Shown piece by piece: positions 29,581-39,585 of a stretch of DNA of 64,000 bases. This stretch comes from Burkholderia sp. MS389 (GTDB lineage: Bacteria; Pseudomonadota; Gammaproteobacteria; Burkholderiales; Burkholderiaceae). Each line of letters begins with the position of its first letter. The stretch's first letter is position 1. Location: positions 2,666,001-2,730,000 of the forward strand of contig NZ_CP045994.1 in NCBI RefSeq assembly GCF_016899425.1, read 5' to 3'. The position numbers and the translations under genes are program-made. The notes under the pieces are model-generated. The model was given only the letters and a program-made list of their open reading frames with translations. It made no database searches and had not been told where the DNA came from.

Positions 29581-30039
29581 TCAGAAACCGCGCGACAGCA
29601 CGGCCGCGCCGATCGTGACGACGCCGAGCACGAGGTTCACGACGACCAGCAGGCGCACCGCATTCACCGCGCGGGCACCGTCCGGCCAGTTCTGCGCCTG
29701 CACCGCACGGCGAATGCGCGGGAACAGCGCGAAGCGGATGTGCCCGAAGATGAGCATCATCACGACGCCGAGCCCGGCCATTGCATGCAGCGACCACGTC
29801 GCGTGCGCGCCGCCGAAGCTCATCAGCAGGAAACCGCCGGACAGCAGGATCACGATCACGGCCCCCGACACCCAGTTGAAGAAGCGGCCGAACACGCCTT
29901 CGATCAGCGGCAGCCGCAACTGCGGCGACAGGTCGGACAGCGCGGGGCGCAGGCAGAAGTGCGCGAAGACCATCCCGCCCACCCACACGGCGACGGCCAG
30001 CAGGTGAAGAAACAGCGCGACGGCAACGGCGTGGGACAT
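29581..30039 (-). CDS. CopD-like four-helix membrane protein
   Basis: Inner-membrane protein of 152 residues with four hydrophobic helices and the pattern HLLAVAVWVGGMVFAHFCLRP followed by FNWVSGAVIVILLSGGF and HAMAGLGVVMMLIFGHIRF. This matches the CopD-like/DUF family of four-helix, histidine-bearing membrane proteins. A role in copper or haem handling is possible but unproven. ATG 30039 is chosen over the frame opening at 30087. Confidence 0.8.
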   Translation of the reverse strand: MSHAVAVALFLHLLAVAVWVGGMVFAHFCLRPALSDLSPQLRLPLIEGVFGRFFNWVSGAVIVILLSGGFLLMSFGGAHATWSLHAMAGLGVVMMLIFGHIRFALFPRIRRAVQAQNWPDGARAVNAVRLLVVVNLVLGVVTIGAAVLSRGF

Positions 30040-30210
30040 GGGGACAATCCTGTGATGAGTGGGGTGCAGCGAACGGCCGCGTCGCACGCGGCATCAAGCG
30101 ACGTTCGACCCGTCAGCCGCGCGGCGGTTCGGACCCTCGACGCGATTTCACACTATTTTGCAAATTCCGCGTGACAGCGCCACGCTTGCTTACCCGCATT
30201 CCTGCGCCGG

Positions 30211-30249
30211 AAAGAAAAAGCCGCACGCCCGCCGAAGCGGACGTGCGGC
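30211..30249 (-). terminator. Rho-independent terminator of parC
   Basis: Stem gccgcacg/cgtgcggc with inner ccgc/gcgg arms; on the minus strand it is followed by TTTTTCTTT. It lies about 54 bases past the parC stop. Confidence 0.88.
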
Positions 30250-30302
30250 CTTCGATCGCGGCCGAACCGGGTGAACCGGACGGTCCGGTCGACCGCGCGG
30301 CG

Positions 30303-32624
30303 TCAGCCCAGCAGCGGACGCAACTCGGTGACGACCTTGAGCTTCGTGTCCGGCGCGCGGCCCTTGCGGGCGCGCTTGCCGATGTGCGGCGCGAGCCCGG
30401 CATACGACAGCGTGTCGTCCTGCACCTTGCCGCCGCGGCCGGTGCCGATCAGCACGACGCCGGCCGGATCGATCGCCAGCGCCTGCACGAGCGTTTCCTT
30501 GTCGTCGAGCGCCATCAGGATCACGCCGCGCCCGCCGCCGGACAGCGTCTTCATCTCGTCCATCCCGAACACGAGCAAGCGCCCGCCGCTCGACAGACAC
30601 GCGACCTGCGTCGCGTTCGGCAGCACCGGCATCGGCGCGAGCGGCACCGCGCCCGTATCGATCGTCATGAACGACTTGCCGGCCTTCAGGCGGCTCACCA
30701 TGTCGCCGACCTTCGCGAGGAAGCCGAAGCCGTTGCTCGACGCGAGCAGCAGTTGCTGGTCGGCCGGCGCCGCGTAGTAGTGCATCAGGTGCGAGCCCGA
30801 TTCGAGCTCGATCAGCGACGTGACCGGCACGCCGTCGCCGCGCCCGCCCGGCAGCACCGACACGTCGACCGAATACACGCGGCCGCTGCTGCCCCACGCG
30901 ATCAGGCGATCCGGCGTGCGGCACTGGAACGCCGCGTAGAGATGGTCGCCCGCCTTGAACGTGAAGCCGGCCGGGTCGAGCCCGTGACCCTTCAGCGCGC
31001 GCACCCAGCCCTTCTGCGATACGACCACCGTCACCGGCTCGTCGACCACCTTCGCCTCGAACGTCGCGCGCTTTTCCTGCTGGATCAGCGTGCGGCGATC
31101 GTCGCCGTACTGCTTCGCGTCGGCCTCGATCTCCTTGATCATCAGCCGCTTCATCGCGCTTTCGTTCGCGAGCAGGTCCTCGAGCTTCGCCTTCTCGTCG
31201 CGCAGCGCTTCGAGTTCCTTCTCGATCTTGATCTTCTCGAGCCGCGCGAGCTGGCGCAGCCGGATTTCGAGGATGTCCTCGGCCTGCCGCTCGCTGAGGC
31301 CGAACGCGCTCATCAGCGCGGCCTTCGGCTCGTCCGACTCGCGGATGATGCGGATCACGTCGTCGATGTTCAGGAAGACGATCATCCGCCCTTCGAGGAT
31401 GTGGATGCGGTCGTCGACCTTCGCGAGACGATGGCGACACCGGCGCGTCATCGTCAGCTGGCGGAACTTCACCCATTCGTCGAGGATCGTCAGCAGGCCC
31501 TTCTGGCCCGGCCGGCCGTCGGCGCCGATCATCACGAGGTTCAGCGTCGCGTTCGATTCGAGGCTCGTGTACGCGAGCAGCGTGTTCACGAATTCCGTCT
31601 GGTCGATCGTGCGCGACTTCGGCTCGAACACGAGCCGCACCGCCGCTTCCTTGCCCGACTCGTCGCGCACCGCGTCGAGCAGGTCGAGCATCGCCTTCTT
31701 CGTGTTGAGTTGTTCGGGCGTGAGCGTCTTCTTGCCGAGCTTGAGCTTCGGGTTGGTCAGCTCCTCGATTTCCTCGAGCACCTTCTGGCCCGACGTGCTC
31801 GGCGGCAGCTCGGTGACGACAAGTTGCCACTGGCCGCGCGCGAGATCCTCGATCTTCCAGCGCGCGCGCACCTTCAGGCTGCCGCGGCCGGTTTCATAGG
31901 CCGCCGCGATTTCGGCGTCGCTCGAGATGATCTGGCCGCCGCCCGGGAAATCCGGGCCGGGGATCAGGTTCATCAGCTCCGCGTGCGTGAGCTTCGGATT
32001 GCGGATCAACGCGACCGCCGCGGCCGCGACTTCGCGCAGGTTGTGCGACGGGATTTCGGTGGCGAGGCCGACCGCGATGCCCGACGCGCCGTTCAGCAGC
32101 ACGAACGGCATGCGGCTCGGCAGCGTCTTCGGCTCCTCGAACGAGCCGTCGTAGTTCGGCATGAAGTCGACCGTGCCCTGGTCGATCTCGTCGAGCAGCA
32201 GCTTCGCGATCGGCGTGAGCCGCGCTTCCGTGTAACGCATCGCCGCCGCGCCGTCGCCGTCGCGCGAACCGAAGTTGCCCTGCCCGTCGATCAGCGGGTA
32301 GCGCAGCGAGAAATCCTGCGCGAGACGCACGAGCGCGTCGTACGCCGACTGGTCGCCGTGCGGGTGGTATTTACCGAGCACGTCGCCGACCACGCGCGCC
32401 GACTTCACCGGCTTCGCGTCGGGGCCGAGGCCCATTTCGTTCATCGCGAACAGGATCCGGCGCTGCACCGGCTTCTGGCCGTCGCACACGTCGGGCAGCG
32501 CGCGGCTCTTCACGACGCTGACCGCGTAGCTGAGATACGCCTGCTCCGCGTAGTTGCCGAGCGTCAGCGCGTCGCTCTCGGGCGCGTCGGGGCTGGCAAA
32601 GAGATCGGAAGTATTGTCGTCCAT
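30303..32624 (-). CDS. parC: DNA topoisomerase IV subunit A
   Basis: Type IIA topoisomerase breakage-rejoining subunit of 773 residues that decatenates daughter chromosomes with ParE. Visible are the N-terminal [18 protein letters not shown] (41-58), the quinolone-region segment [10 protein letters not shown] (87-96) and the catalytic tyrosine Y131 in [10 protein letters not shown]. The position equivalent to E. coli ParC Ser80 is Gln92, followed by Ser93; I believe this is normal for betaproteobacteria rather than a resistance mutation. It follows parE after 76 bases. Confidence 0.96.
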   Translation of the reverse strand: MDDNTSDLFASPDAPESDALTLGNYAEQAYLSYAVSVVKSRALPDVCDGQKPVQRRILFAMNEMGLGPDAKPVKSARVVGDVLGKYHPHGDQSAYDALVRLAQDFSLRYPLIDGQGNFGSRDGDGAAAMRYTEARLTPIAKLLLDEIDQGTVDFMPNYDGSFEEPKTLPSRMPFVLLNGASGIAVGLATEIPSHNLREVAAAAVALIRNPKLTHAELMNLIPGPDFPGGGQIISSDAEIAAAYETGRGSLKVRARWKIEDLARGQWQLVVTELPPSTSGQKVLEEIEELTNPKLKLGKKTLTPEQLNTKKAMLDLLDAVRDESGKEAAVRLVFEPKSRTIDQTEFVNTLLAYTSLESNATLNLVMIGADGRPGQKGLLTILDEWVKFRQLTMTRRCRHRLAKVDDRIHILEGRMIVFLNIDDVIRIIRESDEPKAALMSAFGLSERQAEDILEIRLRQLARLEKIKIEKELEALRDEKAKLEDLLANESAMKRLMIKEIEADAKQYGDDRRTLIQQEKRATFEAKVVDEPVTVVVSQKGWVRALKGHGLDPAGFTFKAGDHLYAAFQCRTPDRLIAWGSSGRVYSVDVSVLPGGRGDGVPVTSLIELESGSHLMHYYAAPADQQLLLASSNGFGFLAKVGDMVSRLKAGKSFMTIDTGAVPLAPMPVLPNATQVACLSSGGRLLVFGMDEMKTLSGGGRGVILMALDDKETLVQALAIDPAGVVLIGTGRGGKVQDDTLSYAGLAPHIGKRARKGRAPDTKLKVVTELRPLLG

Positions 32625-32700
32625 CTGAATTCCGTATTCGTAAGTGGCGTGAGGCCGGGCCGGGCGTCATGCCCGGCCGCGCGGAAGCTCCGCTTAACGC

Positions 32701-34683
32701 TTAAATATCCGCTTCGACGTCGTTGCCCTTTTCCTCGAGCCAGCCGCGCCGCGCGGCTGCCTCGCCCTTGCCCATCAGCATCGTCATCCGGGCGACGGTC
32801 GCCTCGTAGTCGAGCTCGCCGAGCTTCACCGGCATCAGGCGGCGCGTGTCGGGATTCATCGTCGTGTCCCACAACTGCTCGGCGCTCATTTCGCCGAGGC
32901 CCTTGAAGCGGCTGATGCTCCACTGCGTGTCGCGCACGCCGTCCTTGCGCAGCTTGTCGAGGATCGCTTCGAGCTCGCCGTCGTCGAGCGCATAGAGCTT
33001 CTGCGCGGGCTTCTTGCCGCGCGCCGGCGCGTCGACGCGGAACAGCGGCGGGCGCGCGACGTACACGTGGCCGCGCTCGATCAGTTGCGGGAAATGCTTG
33101 AAGAACAGCGTGAGCAGCAGCACCTGGATGTGCGAGCCGTCGACGTCCGCGTCCGACAGGATGCAGATCTTGCCGTAGCGCAGGTTCGACACGTCGACGG
33201 TATCGTCCGGGCTGTGCGGATCGACGCCGATCGCGACCGAGATGTCGTGCACCTCGTTGTTCGCGAAGAGACGATCGCGCTCGGTTTCCCATGTGTTCAG
33301 CACCTTGCCGCGCAGCGGCAGGATCGCCTGGTATTCCTTGTCGCGGCCCATCTTCGCGGAGCCGCCCGCCGAGTCGCCCTCGACGAGGAACAGTTCGTTG
33401 CGCGCGATGTCTTCCGTCTCGCAATCGGTCAGCTTGCCCGGCAGCACCGCGACGCCCGAGCTCTTGCGCTTCTCGACCTTCTGGCCGGCGCGCGTACGCG
33501 CCTGCGCCTGCTTGATCACGAGTTCGGCGAGCTTCTTGCCGTGCTCGACGTGCTGGTTCAGCCACAGTTCGAGCGCCGGACGCGAGAACGACGACACGAG
33601 CTTCACCGCGTCGCGGCTGTTCAGCCGTTCCTTGATCTGCCCCTGGAACTGCGGATCGAGCACCTTCGCGGACAGCACGAACGACACGCGCGCGAACACG
33701 TCTTCCGCGAGCAGCTTCACGCCCTTCGGCTGCAGGTTGTGCAGTTCGACGAAGCTCTTCACCGCCTGGTAGAGACCGTCGCGCAGGCCCGACTCGTGCG
33801 TGCCGCCGGCCGGCGTGGGGATCAGGTTCACGTACGACTCGCGCACGAGCGAGCCTTCCTCGCTCCATGCGACGACCCACGATGCGCCCTCGCCTTCGGC
33901 GAAGGTTTCGTCGGTCGAACGCGCATCGGCGAAACGCTCGCCTTCGAACAGCGGGATCAGCAGCTCGCTGCCGTTCATTTCGTCGAGCAGGTAGCCGCGC
34001 AGGCCGTCTTCATACTTCCACGTCTGGCGCTCGCCGGTCTTTTCGTTGACGAGCACGACCTCGACGCCCGGCAGCAGCACGGCCTTCGAGCGCAGCAGGC
34101 GCTGCAACTCGCCGAGCGGCAGGTTCGGCGAATCGAAGTATTTCGGATTCGGCCACACCTGCACGCGCGTGCCGGATTTCTTCTCGCCGCGGCCCGCGCC
34201 TTGCGTGGACAGCGGCTTCACGACGTCGCCGTCGGCGAAGCCGAGTTCGGCGATCTTGCCGTCGCGCCATACCGTCACGTCGAGACGCGTCGCCAGCGCG
34301 TTCGTCACCGACACGCCGACCCCGTGCAGGCCGCCCGAGAACGTATACGCGCCGCCCGCGGCCTTGTCGAACTTGCCGCCCGCGTGCAGGCGCGTGAACA
34401 CGATCTCGACGACCGGTACGCCCTCTTCGGGGTGCATGCCGAACGGGATGCCGCGGCCGTCGTCTTCGACGGAGACCGACTGGTCGGCGTGCAGCGTGAC
34501 CGTGATCTGCTTGCCGTAGCCGCCGAGCGCCTCGTCGGACGCGTTGTCGATGACTTCCTGGATGATGTGCAGCGGATTCTCGGTACGGGTATACATGCCG
34601 GGCCGCTGCTTGACCGGCTCGAGACCCTTGAGCACCTTGATCGATGCTTCGCTATAGGCCGCGCTGGGTTTCTTCGTTGACAT
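32701..34683 (-). CDS. parE: DNA topoisomerase IV subunit B
   Basis: ATPase subunit of topoisomerase IV, 660 residues. It has the GHKL motifs EVIDNASDEALGGYG and EDDGRGIPFGMH, the GGLHGVGVSVTNAL loop, and the C-terminal TOPRIM region (LFLVEGDSAGGSAKMGRD and LSDADVDGSHIQVLLLT). Transcribed with parC just downstream. The 220 bases between this start and the uup stop carry an AT-rich stretch with TTGTCC/TGTGGATAA elements likely to contain the promoter. Confidence 0.96.
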   Translation of the reverse strand: MSTKKPSAAYSEASIKVLKGLEPVKQRPGMYTRTENPLHIIQEVIDNASDEALGGYGKQITVTLHADQSVSVEDDGRGIPFGMHPEEGVPVVEIVFTRLHAGGKFDKAAGGAYTFSGGLHGVGVSVTNALATRLDVTVWRDGKIAELGFADGDVVKPLSTQGAGRGEKKSGTRVQVWPNPKYFDSPNLPLGELQRLLRSKAVLLPGVEVVLVNEKTGERQTWKYEDGLRGYLLDEMNGSELLIPLFEGERFADARSTDETFAEGEGASWVVAWSEEGSLVRESYVNLIPTPAGGTHESGLRDGLYQAVKSFVELHNLQPKGVKLLAEDVFARVSFVLSAKVLDPQFQGQIKERLNSRDAVKLVSSFSRPALELWLNQHVEHGKKLAELVIKQAQARTRAGQKVEKRKSSGVAVLPGKLTDCETEDIARNELFLVEGDSAGGSAKMGRDKEYQAILPLRGKVLNTWETERDRLFANNEVHDISVAIGVDPHSPDDTVDVSNLRYGKICILSDADVDGSHIQVLLLTLFFKHFPQLIERGHVYVARPPLFRVDAPARGKKPAQKLYALDDGELEAILDKLRKDGVRDTQWSISRFKGLGEMSAEQLWDTTMNPDTRRLMPVKLGELDYEATVARMTMLMGKGEAAARRGWLEEKGNDVEADI

Positions 34684-34903
34684 AGGCGCTGAATTTCGTC
34701 ATTCATCGGGACGTTGTCCACACCTCGTGTGGATAACGTCGTGGACAAAACGTTGAGTTCCGTAAAAAAGCGAATCGAAACAACGGTGTGCTTGGACTGC
34801 TCCGAAAGCGGGCGCGCGGCGTGTGCGGCGCGACCCTGGACGCGCGGTATTTTACTGGTTCCGCGTGGCGCGCCAATCGCGGGATCGGCGCGCACCGCGC
34901 GCG

Positions 34904-36853
34904 TCACACCGGCTTGCGCTTCGCCTCGAGCGTTTCCCACCGTTCGAGCGCGGCGAGCAGTTCGTCGTCGATCGCCGCGAACCGCTCGGTCAGGCGCGTG
35001 CCTTCCTGCGGATCCTTCGCGAAAATCGCGCCGTCCTCGAGCTGCGCATTGATCGTCTTCTGCTCCGCTTCGAGCGCGGCGATCTTCTCCGGCAGCGAAT
35101 CGAGCTCGCGCTGCTCGTTGAACGACAGCTTCACCGTGCGCTGCGCGTTGCGGCCGGCCGCGCTCTTCGCCGGTTCGTCCTTCGCGGGCGCCGCCTCCTT
35201 GACCGCGCGCTTCGCCGCTTCCTGCTGCGCGAGCTGCTCCGAGCGCTCGCTCTGGATCTGCCAGTCGGTGAAGCCGCCGACGTATTCGCGCCACTTGCCG
35301 TCGCCCTCGGCCGCGATCACCGACGTCACGACGTTGTCGAGGAACGCGCGATCGTGGCTGACCAGCAGCACCGTGCCGTCGTAGTCGGCCAGCAGTTCTT
35401 CGAGGAGTTCGAGCGTCGGGATGTCGAGGTCGTTGGTCGGTTCGTCGAGCACCAGCACGTTGGCCGGGCGCGCGAACAGGCGCGCGAGCAGCAGCCGGTT
35501 ACGCTCGCCGCCCGACAGCGACTTCACCGGCGAACGCGCGCGTTCCGGCGCGAACAGGAAATCGCCGAGATAGCTCATCACGTGCTTGCGCACGCCGCCG
35601 ATCTCGACCCATTCGCTGCCGGGGCTGATCGTGTCGGCCAGGCTCTTCTCCTGGTCGAGCTGCGCGCGCATCTGGTCGAAATACGCGACCTGCAGGTTCG
35701 TACCGGTGCGCACCGTGCCTTCGTCGGGCTTCAGGTCGCCGAGAATCAGCTTCAGCAACGTCGTCTTGCCGGCGCCGTTCGGGCCGACGAAGCCGATCTT
35801 GTCGCCGCGCATGACCGTCGTCGAGAAGCGGTCGACCACCGTGCGGCCGCCGTAGCGCTTCGTCACGTCGGTCAGCTCCGCGACGATCTTGCCGGACTTT
35901 TCGCCCTGCGCGACGTCGAGCTTCACGTTGCCCTGCGCATTGCGGCGCTCCGCGCGCTCGTTGCGCATCTGCACGAGCCGCGCGATGCGACCGACGCTGC
36001 GCGTGCGGCGCGCCTCGACGCCCTTGCGGATCCACACTTCTTCCTGCGCGAGCAGCTTGTCGAACTTCTCGTTCTCCACGCGCTCGACTTCGAGCTGCTG
36101 CGCCTTGCGCGTCTGGTACGCGGAGAAATTGCCCGGGTACGACAGCAGCCGGCCGCGATCGAGCTCGACGATGCGCGTCGCGACGCGATCGAGAAACGCG
36201 CGATCGTGGGTGATGAACAGCAGGCCCGCGCGCTGCGCGACGAGCAGCTCCTCGAGCCAGCGGATGCCGTCGAAGTCGAGGTGGTTGGTCGGTTCGTCGA
36301 GCAGCAGCACGTCGGGCTGCAGCACCAGTGCGCGCGCCAGTGCGACGCGCTTCTGCATCCCGCCCGACAGCGCGTCGACGCTTGCGTCGCCGTCCGTCAG
36401 GCCGATTTGCGCGAGCGTCATCGACACGCGCGTACGCCAGTTCCACGCGTCGTGCGCATCGAGCGACGACTGCAGCGCGTTCATCCGCGCGAGCAGCGCA
36501 TCGTGCTCGGCGCCCTCCGGTATCTCCGCGAGGCGGTGCGCGATCGAATCGTATTCTTCGAGCAGTTCGCGCGTATGCCCGAGCCCCGACGCGACCGCGT
36601 CGAACACCGTCGCGCCTGGCTCGAATTCGGGCTCCTGCGGCACGTAGACGGTCACGAGCTCCTGCTGGCGCGTGACCAGCCCGTCGTCGGGCTTCGCGAG
36701 ATCGGCGACGATCTTCAGCAGCGACGACTTGCCCGCGCCGTTGCGGCCGATCAGGCCGACCCGCTCGCCGGCTTCCAGCGAGAAATCCGCGTGATCGAGC
36801 AACGCGACGTGACCGAACGCGAGCTGCGCGCCGGTAATGGAATAGAGCGACAT
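34904..36853 (-). CDS. uup: ABC-F family ATPase (Uup-like)
   Basis: Cytosolic duplicated ABC ATPase of 649 residues without membrane segments. Two nucleotide-binding domains carry Walker A GRNGAGKSS and GPNGAGKTT, signatures LSGGMQKRV and LSGGERNRL, and DEPTNHLDFDGI and DEPTNDLDIPTL. A C-terminal basic coiled-coil region (about 560-649) fits the DNA/ribosome-binding domain of Uup. ABC-F proteins act on ribosomes; Uup also lowers transposon excision. ATG 36853 (MSLYSITGAQ) is the family start; the frame remains open 80 codons upstream. Confidence 0.92.
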   Translation of the reverse strand: MSLYSITGAQLAFGHVALLDHADFSLEAGERVGLIGRNGAGKSSLLKIVADLAKPDDGLVTRQQELVTVYVPQEPEFEPGATVFDAVASGLGHTRELLEEYDSIAHRLAEIPEGAEHDALLARMNALQSSLDAHDAWNWRTRVSMTLAQIGLTDGDASVDALSGGMQKRVALARALVLQPDVLLLDEPTNHLDFDGIRWLEELLVAQRAGLLFITHDRAFLDRVATRIVELDRGRLLSYPGNFSAYQTRKAQQLEVERVENEKFDKLLAQEEVWIRKGVEARRTRSVGRIARLVQMRNERAERRNAQGNVKLDVAQGEKSGKIVAELTDVTKRYGGRTVVDRFSTTVMRGDKIGFVGPNGAGKTTLLKLILGDLKPDEGTVRTGTNLQVAYFDQMRAQLDQEKSLADTISPGSEWVEIGGVRKHVMSYLGDFLFAPERARSPVKSLSGGERNRLLLARLFARPANVLVLDEPTNDLDIPTLELLEELLADYDGTVLLVSHDRAFLDNVVTSVIAAEGDGKWREYVGGFTDWQIQSERSEQLAQQEAAKRAVKEAAPAKDEPAKSAAGRNAQRTVKLSFNEQRELDSLPEKIAALEAEQKTINAQLEDGAIFAKDPQEGTRLTERFAAIDDELLAALERWETLEAKRKPV

Positions 36854-37117
36854 GGGGAGACGGCGAAGAGAGAAATCGGAAGCGCCCATTGTACCGGGCG
36901 CGGAGGCCGGCATCGGCTCGGCTGGATGGACGAGTGCCGCGGGGCGTTTCCGATGGGCGCCGACGCGGTATCGTGGGCGGTGTGGCCGACCTCCGGTTTT
37001 CGGATGCCGGCTACGGTTTGCGTGCCCGCATGAGCACGCGGATGCGGGCCGGATGCCAGGGGCCGGCCGATCGGCAGATCCCCCGCGGCGCATCGCGCGC
37101 CAGCGCGGGATGCACGG

Positions 37118-37522
37118 TTATTTCACGTTGACCGTGATCGTCGAGCTCAGTTCGGGACCGTACGAACGGTGCGCGCCGTCACCGAATTGCAGCGTCAGCG
37201 TGTGCTGGCCGGGCGGCAGCTTCACGTCGGTCTCGGTCTGGGCCTTGCCGAAATGCAGCGAACGTTCGCTCGCCGGGATCACGTCGCCTTTCGGAATCGG
37301 CCGGCCGTCGATCAGCAGGTGATGGTGACCGGTATCCGGCGTCATGTCGCCGGCCGGCTTCAGCGCCATGCCTTCGAGACCGAACTTCACATGCACCGGA
37401 TTCGACACCGTCGCACCGTCGCTCGGCGCTTCGAAATACACGCGCGCCTCGGCCCGCGCGATCGTCGACACGGCCATCGCCGCGACGCATACCGCACCTG
37501 CGATCCACTTTCTGTTCAGCAT
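37118..37522 (-). CDS. DUF4399 periplasmic protein
   Basis: Secreted protein of 134 residues with a signal peptide (about 1-24, ending STIARA-E). The mature part matches DUF4399: ARVYFEAPSDGATVSNPVHV, a HHHLLIDG histidine cluster, and HTLTLQFGDGAHRSYGP. The histidines suggest metal binding (inference). ATG 37522 is chosen because it starts the signal peptide; an upstream ATG at 37567 gives an unlikely leader. Single gene. Confidence 0.85.
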   Translation of the reverse strand: MLNRKWIAGAVCVAAMAVSTIARAEARVYFEAPSDGATVSNPVHVKFGLEGMALKPAGDMTPDTGHHHLLIDGRPIPKGDVIPASERSLHFGKAQTETDVKLPPGQHTLTLQFGDGAHRSYGPELSSTITVNVK

Positions 37523-37721
37523 CGCATTCTCCTTATGATTGGACAGCCTCGGAAGCATACACCGCACGAACAGCGGGCGTGTTTCAGTTGCGTTGTTCGC
37601 GATGCGTACGTTTAAAACGACGTTGCGCTGGCGTTCGACGAAATTCCGGTAACATTGCGCCTTTCGTCCGCCAGCGAGGCTGCGGACGGCATCGCCGAAT
37701 TTTCTTTATCCCGAGCGCAAC

Positions 37722-37904
37722 ATGAGCGAAGTAACCGAATACCAGAGCTGGGTCTGCCTGATTTGCGGGTGGGTCTACAACGAAGCGGAAGGGCTGCCCG
37801 ACGAAGGCATTCCGGCCGGCACGCGTTTCGCCGACATTCCCGCGGACTGGCGCTGCCCGCTGTGCGACGTGGGCAAGGAAGATTTCGTCGTCGTCGATTT
37901 CTGA
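37722..37904 (+). CDS. Rubredoxin
   Basis: Small electron carrier of 60 residues with a single Fe(Cys)4 site formed by CLICG (Cys12, Cys15) and CPLCD (Cys45, Cys48), the standard rubredoxin spacing. It hands electrons to partners such as alkane hydroxylases or peroxide-reducing proteins; none is adjacent. Single gene. Confidence 0.95.
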   Translation: MSEVTEYQSWVCLICGWVYNEAEGLPDEGIPAGTRFADIPADWRCPLCDVGKEDFVVVDF

Positions 37905-38052
37905 GTTTCTGTTTCGGTCGCGGGTGATCTCGCGATACGCGCGTCGCGGGTGCATTCCGCCCCGCCGACGCGCCGCGCGTTTGCTATACTCTGCGCGCTG
38001 TCCACACCGCCGTCCGGCTCGCGGTTTTTCGCGCGATTGCCCGGATATGGCT

Positions 38053-38127
38053 CTCCCCGTAGTTCAATGGATAGAACAAGCGCCTCCTAAGCGCTAGATA
38101 CAGGTTCGATTCCTGTCGGGGGGACCA
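38053..38127 (+). tRNA. tRNA-Arg (anticodon CCU)
   Basis: Complete cloverleaf of 75 bases including encoded CCA. The acceptor stem ctccccg/cgggggg (one U-G pair), D-arm gttc/gaac, anticodon stem agcgc/gcgct with loop ctcctaa (anticodon at 38086-38088), and T-arm acagg/cctgt. It marks the left edge of a low-GC patch and is a plausible integration site. Confidence 0.95.
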
Positions 38128-38292
38128 GCGATACCCCATCCCAGCCTTACGCGACAAATCTCTTCACCGAGTTTGGCGTAAATTTGGCGTAGCAGCGATT
38201 GCTTCCACTCACCTCCTGTTCCACGAAGCCAAAAGGGTGACCCCTCCGGGTATCGTATGATGTATATCGATCGGAATCGGAGAGCATGTCGC

Positions 38293-39045
38293 ATGGCGTC
38301 AGTGACTATCGATATAGGGTCTGGGAAGCGAGCCACGTTGTCTAACAACGGTGGAGTAAGTCGATCCGCGGAACAGCGGGCAGCCGTCTCAGAATTGATG
38401 CTCCATTGGCCGAAATACTCGGGACTACTGACAGGGGCCGTTGGCTATCTCCGAGATTTGGGACTAGCCGGGTCACTCTCCGGCGATCCCGTAGCCGCGC
38501 TCCGATCCGCCATAGAGGACGGGAGAGTGTCCGTATCAATCGATCGTCCGACGGCCCATGGCGGGGCGGCTGGAGGTTCGCCCTCAACCCCGCCTTTCCC
38601 CAAGGCTAGTAGGCTCGCCAGCGTGCCGGCGTCGGCTGGACTACCGATAGATAAGCCACTACCTTCTTGGGCCACGCCTAGCGACGTGTCCGCTGGCGAA
38701 CTGATGAGCTATCTGCAAAGCGTTGTCGGAATCGGCGGCGCTGGCGGTGCCGCTAAATTCGCAGGAGGTGCGAATTTCACTGACTCCGCCTCACTCAGTG
38801 ACGCGTCTCCGTTCGATTATTCAGCGGACACCTTGGGCGACGCGGTTCAAGTAGCAGGAATCGACCGAGGCGATATGATGGCCTGCGACATCATCAAAGC
38901 CGAATGCAAGGGCTCAGTGCTCCGCGAGTTTCCGGGGCAGTATTTGAATTCGACGCTCAACGAGATTCAAGGCGACGCGAGCGACGGTATCAAAGAGGCG
39001 CGTAAGGCGCTCAAGTTGCTCAACGATAATCGATTCAAGAAATAG
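38293..39045 (+). CDS. Unrecognised 250-aa protein, possible toxin-type C terminus
   Basis: I do not recognise this gene. It encodes 250 residues with no signal peptide or clear membrane helix. The N-terminal third is mixed, a Gly/Ala/Ser/Pro-rich middle (about 95-175) looks disordered, and the last 50 residues (KGSVLREFPGQYLNSTLNEI and then ARKALKLLNDNRFKK) recall the ends of some polymorphic toxins; that resemblance is from memory and weak. ATG 38293 is preceded by ggag at 38279-38282; ATG 38257 would add 12 residues. The next gene starts 9 bases after the stop, as in toxin-immunity pairs. GC is low for this chromosome. Confidence 0.65.
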   Translation: MASVTIDIGSGKRATLSNNGGVSRSAEQRAAVSELMLHWPKYSGLLTGAVGYLRDLGLAGSLSGDPVAALRSAIEDGRVSVSIDRPTAHGGAAGGSPSTPPFPKASRLASVPASAGLPIDKPLPSWATPSDVSAGELMSYLQSVVGIGGAGGAAKFAGGANFTDSASLSDASPFDYSADTLGDAVQVAGIDRGDMMACDIIKAECKGSVLREFPGQYLNSTLNEIQGDASDGIKEARKALKLLNDNRFKK

Positions 39046-39054
39046 GTACCCGAT

Positions 39055-39291
39055 ATGACCACCAATACACTGTTTCATCTGCTCGACCGGCTCGACTCCG
39101 CGAAAATTCACTACACCCTGAGCCGCAATCGACCCGATACGGTCTTGGTCTCGGTTACCGTGGTTGGGATGCGAGTCGAAATAGACGTGTTCCGAGACGG
39201 GCATACGGAGGTTTGCATTTTTCGGGGTACGGAGGAGCCTACCGACGATGCCAATGCGCTGGACCAGATTATCGAGGCGAATCGAGACTGA
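39055..39291 (+). CDS. Small acidic protein, possible immunity partner
   Basis: A 78-residue acidic protein with alternating beta strands (YTLSRNRPDTVLVSVTVVGM, RVEIDVFRDGHTEVCIF) and no signal or membrane segment. Size, acidity and tight spacing after the 250-aa gene fit an immunity or antitoxin-type partner, but no family was firmly recognised. An aggt element precedes the ATG by 8 bases. Lower GC than the chromosome average. Confidence 0.65.
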   Translation: MTTNTLFHLLDRLDSAKIHYTLSRNRPDTVLVSVTVVGMRVEIDVFRDGHTEVCIFRGTEEPTDDANALDQIIEANRD

Positions 39292-39585
39292 TTTTTATGG
39301 AGTTCTATTTCGCGCGCCTATCACTGACATACGGATAGCGCCGAATCTAATCGCCGAAGGGCGGTCAGATATCAAAAAATCAGGAGCACAACCCTTTGCG
39401 TGACGTCCGGTCGATAGGCAGAAGTGAGGCAAACGCTGGCCGACATCCCATCGTGACGCGCACCGAGTAGTCATGTGCACAGCTGCTGCTCCACCGGTAT
39501 CATTGGCGTCACCAAAGACCAGGCAGCGTGGGACAACCACCTGCCAAGATATTCAAAACGCAACAACGAATCGCCGGAGGAGGCC

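Noticed and set aside
30811..32624. Possible quinolone-resistance change in ParC at Gln92
   Set aside because: Gln-Ser at this position appears to be the natural state in betaproteobacteria, so it is not evidence of resistance.
38094..38348. Minus-strand frame over tRNA-Arg and the island start
   Set aside because: It overlaps the tRNA and has no start signal or recognisable domain; an artefact of the AT-richer sequence.
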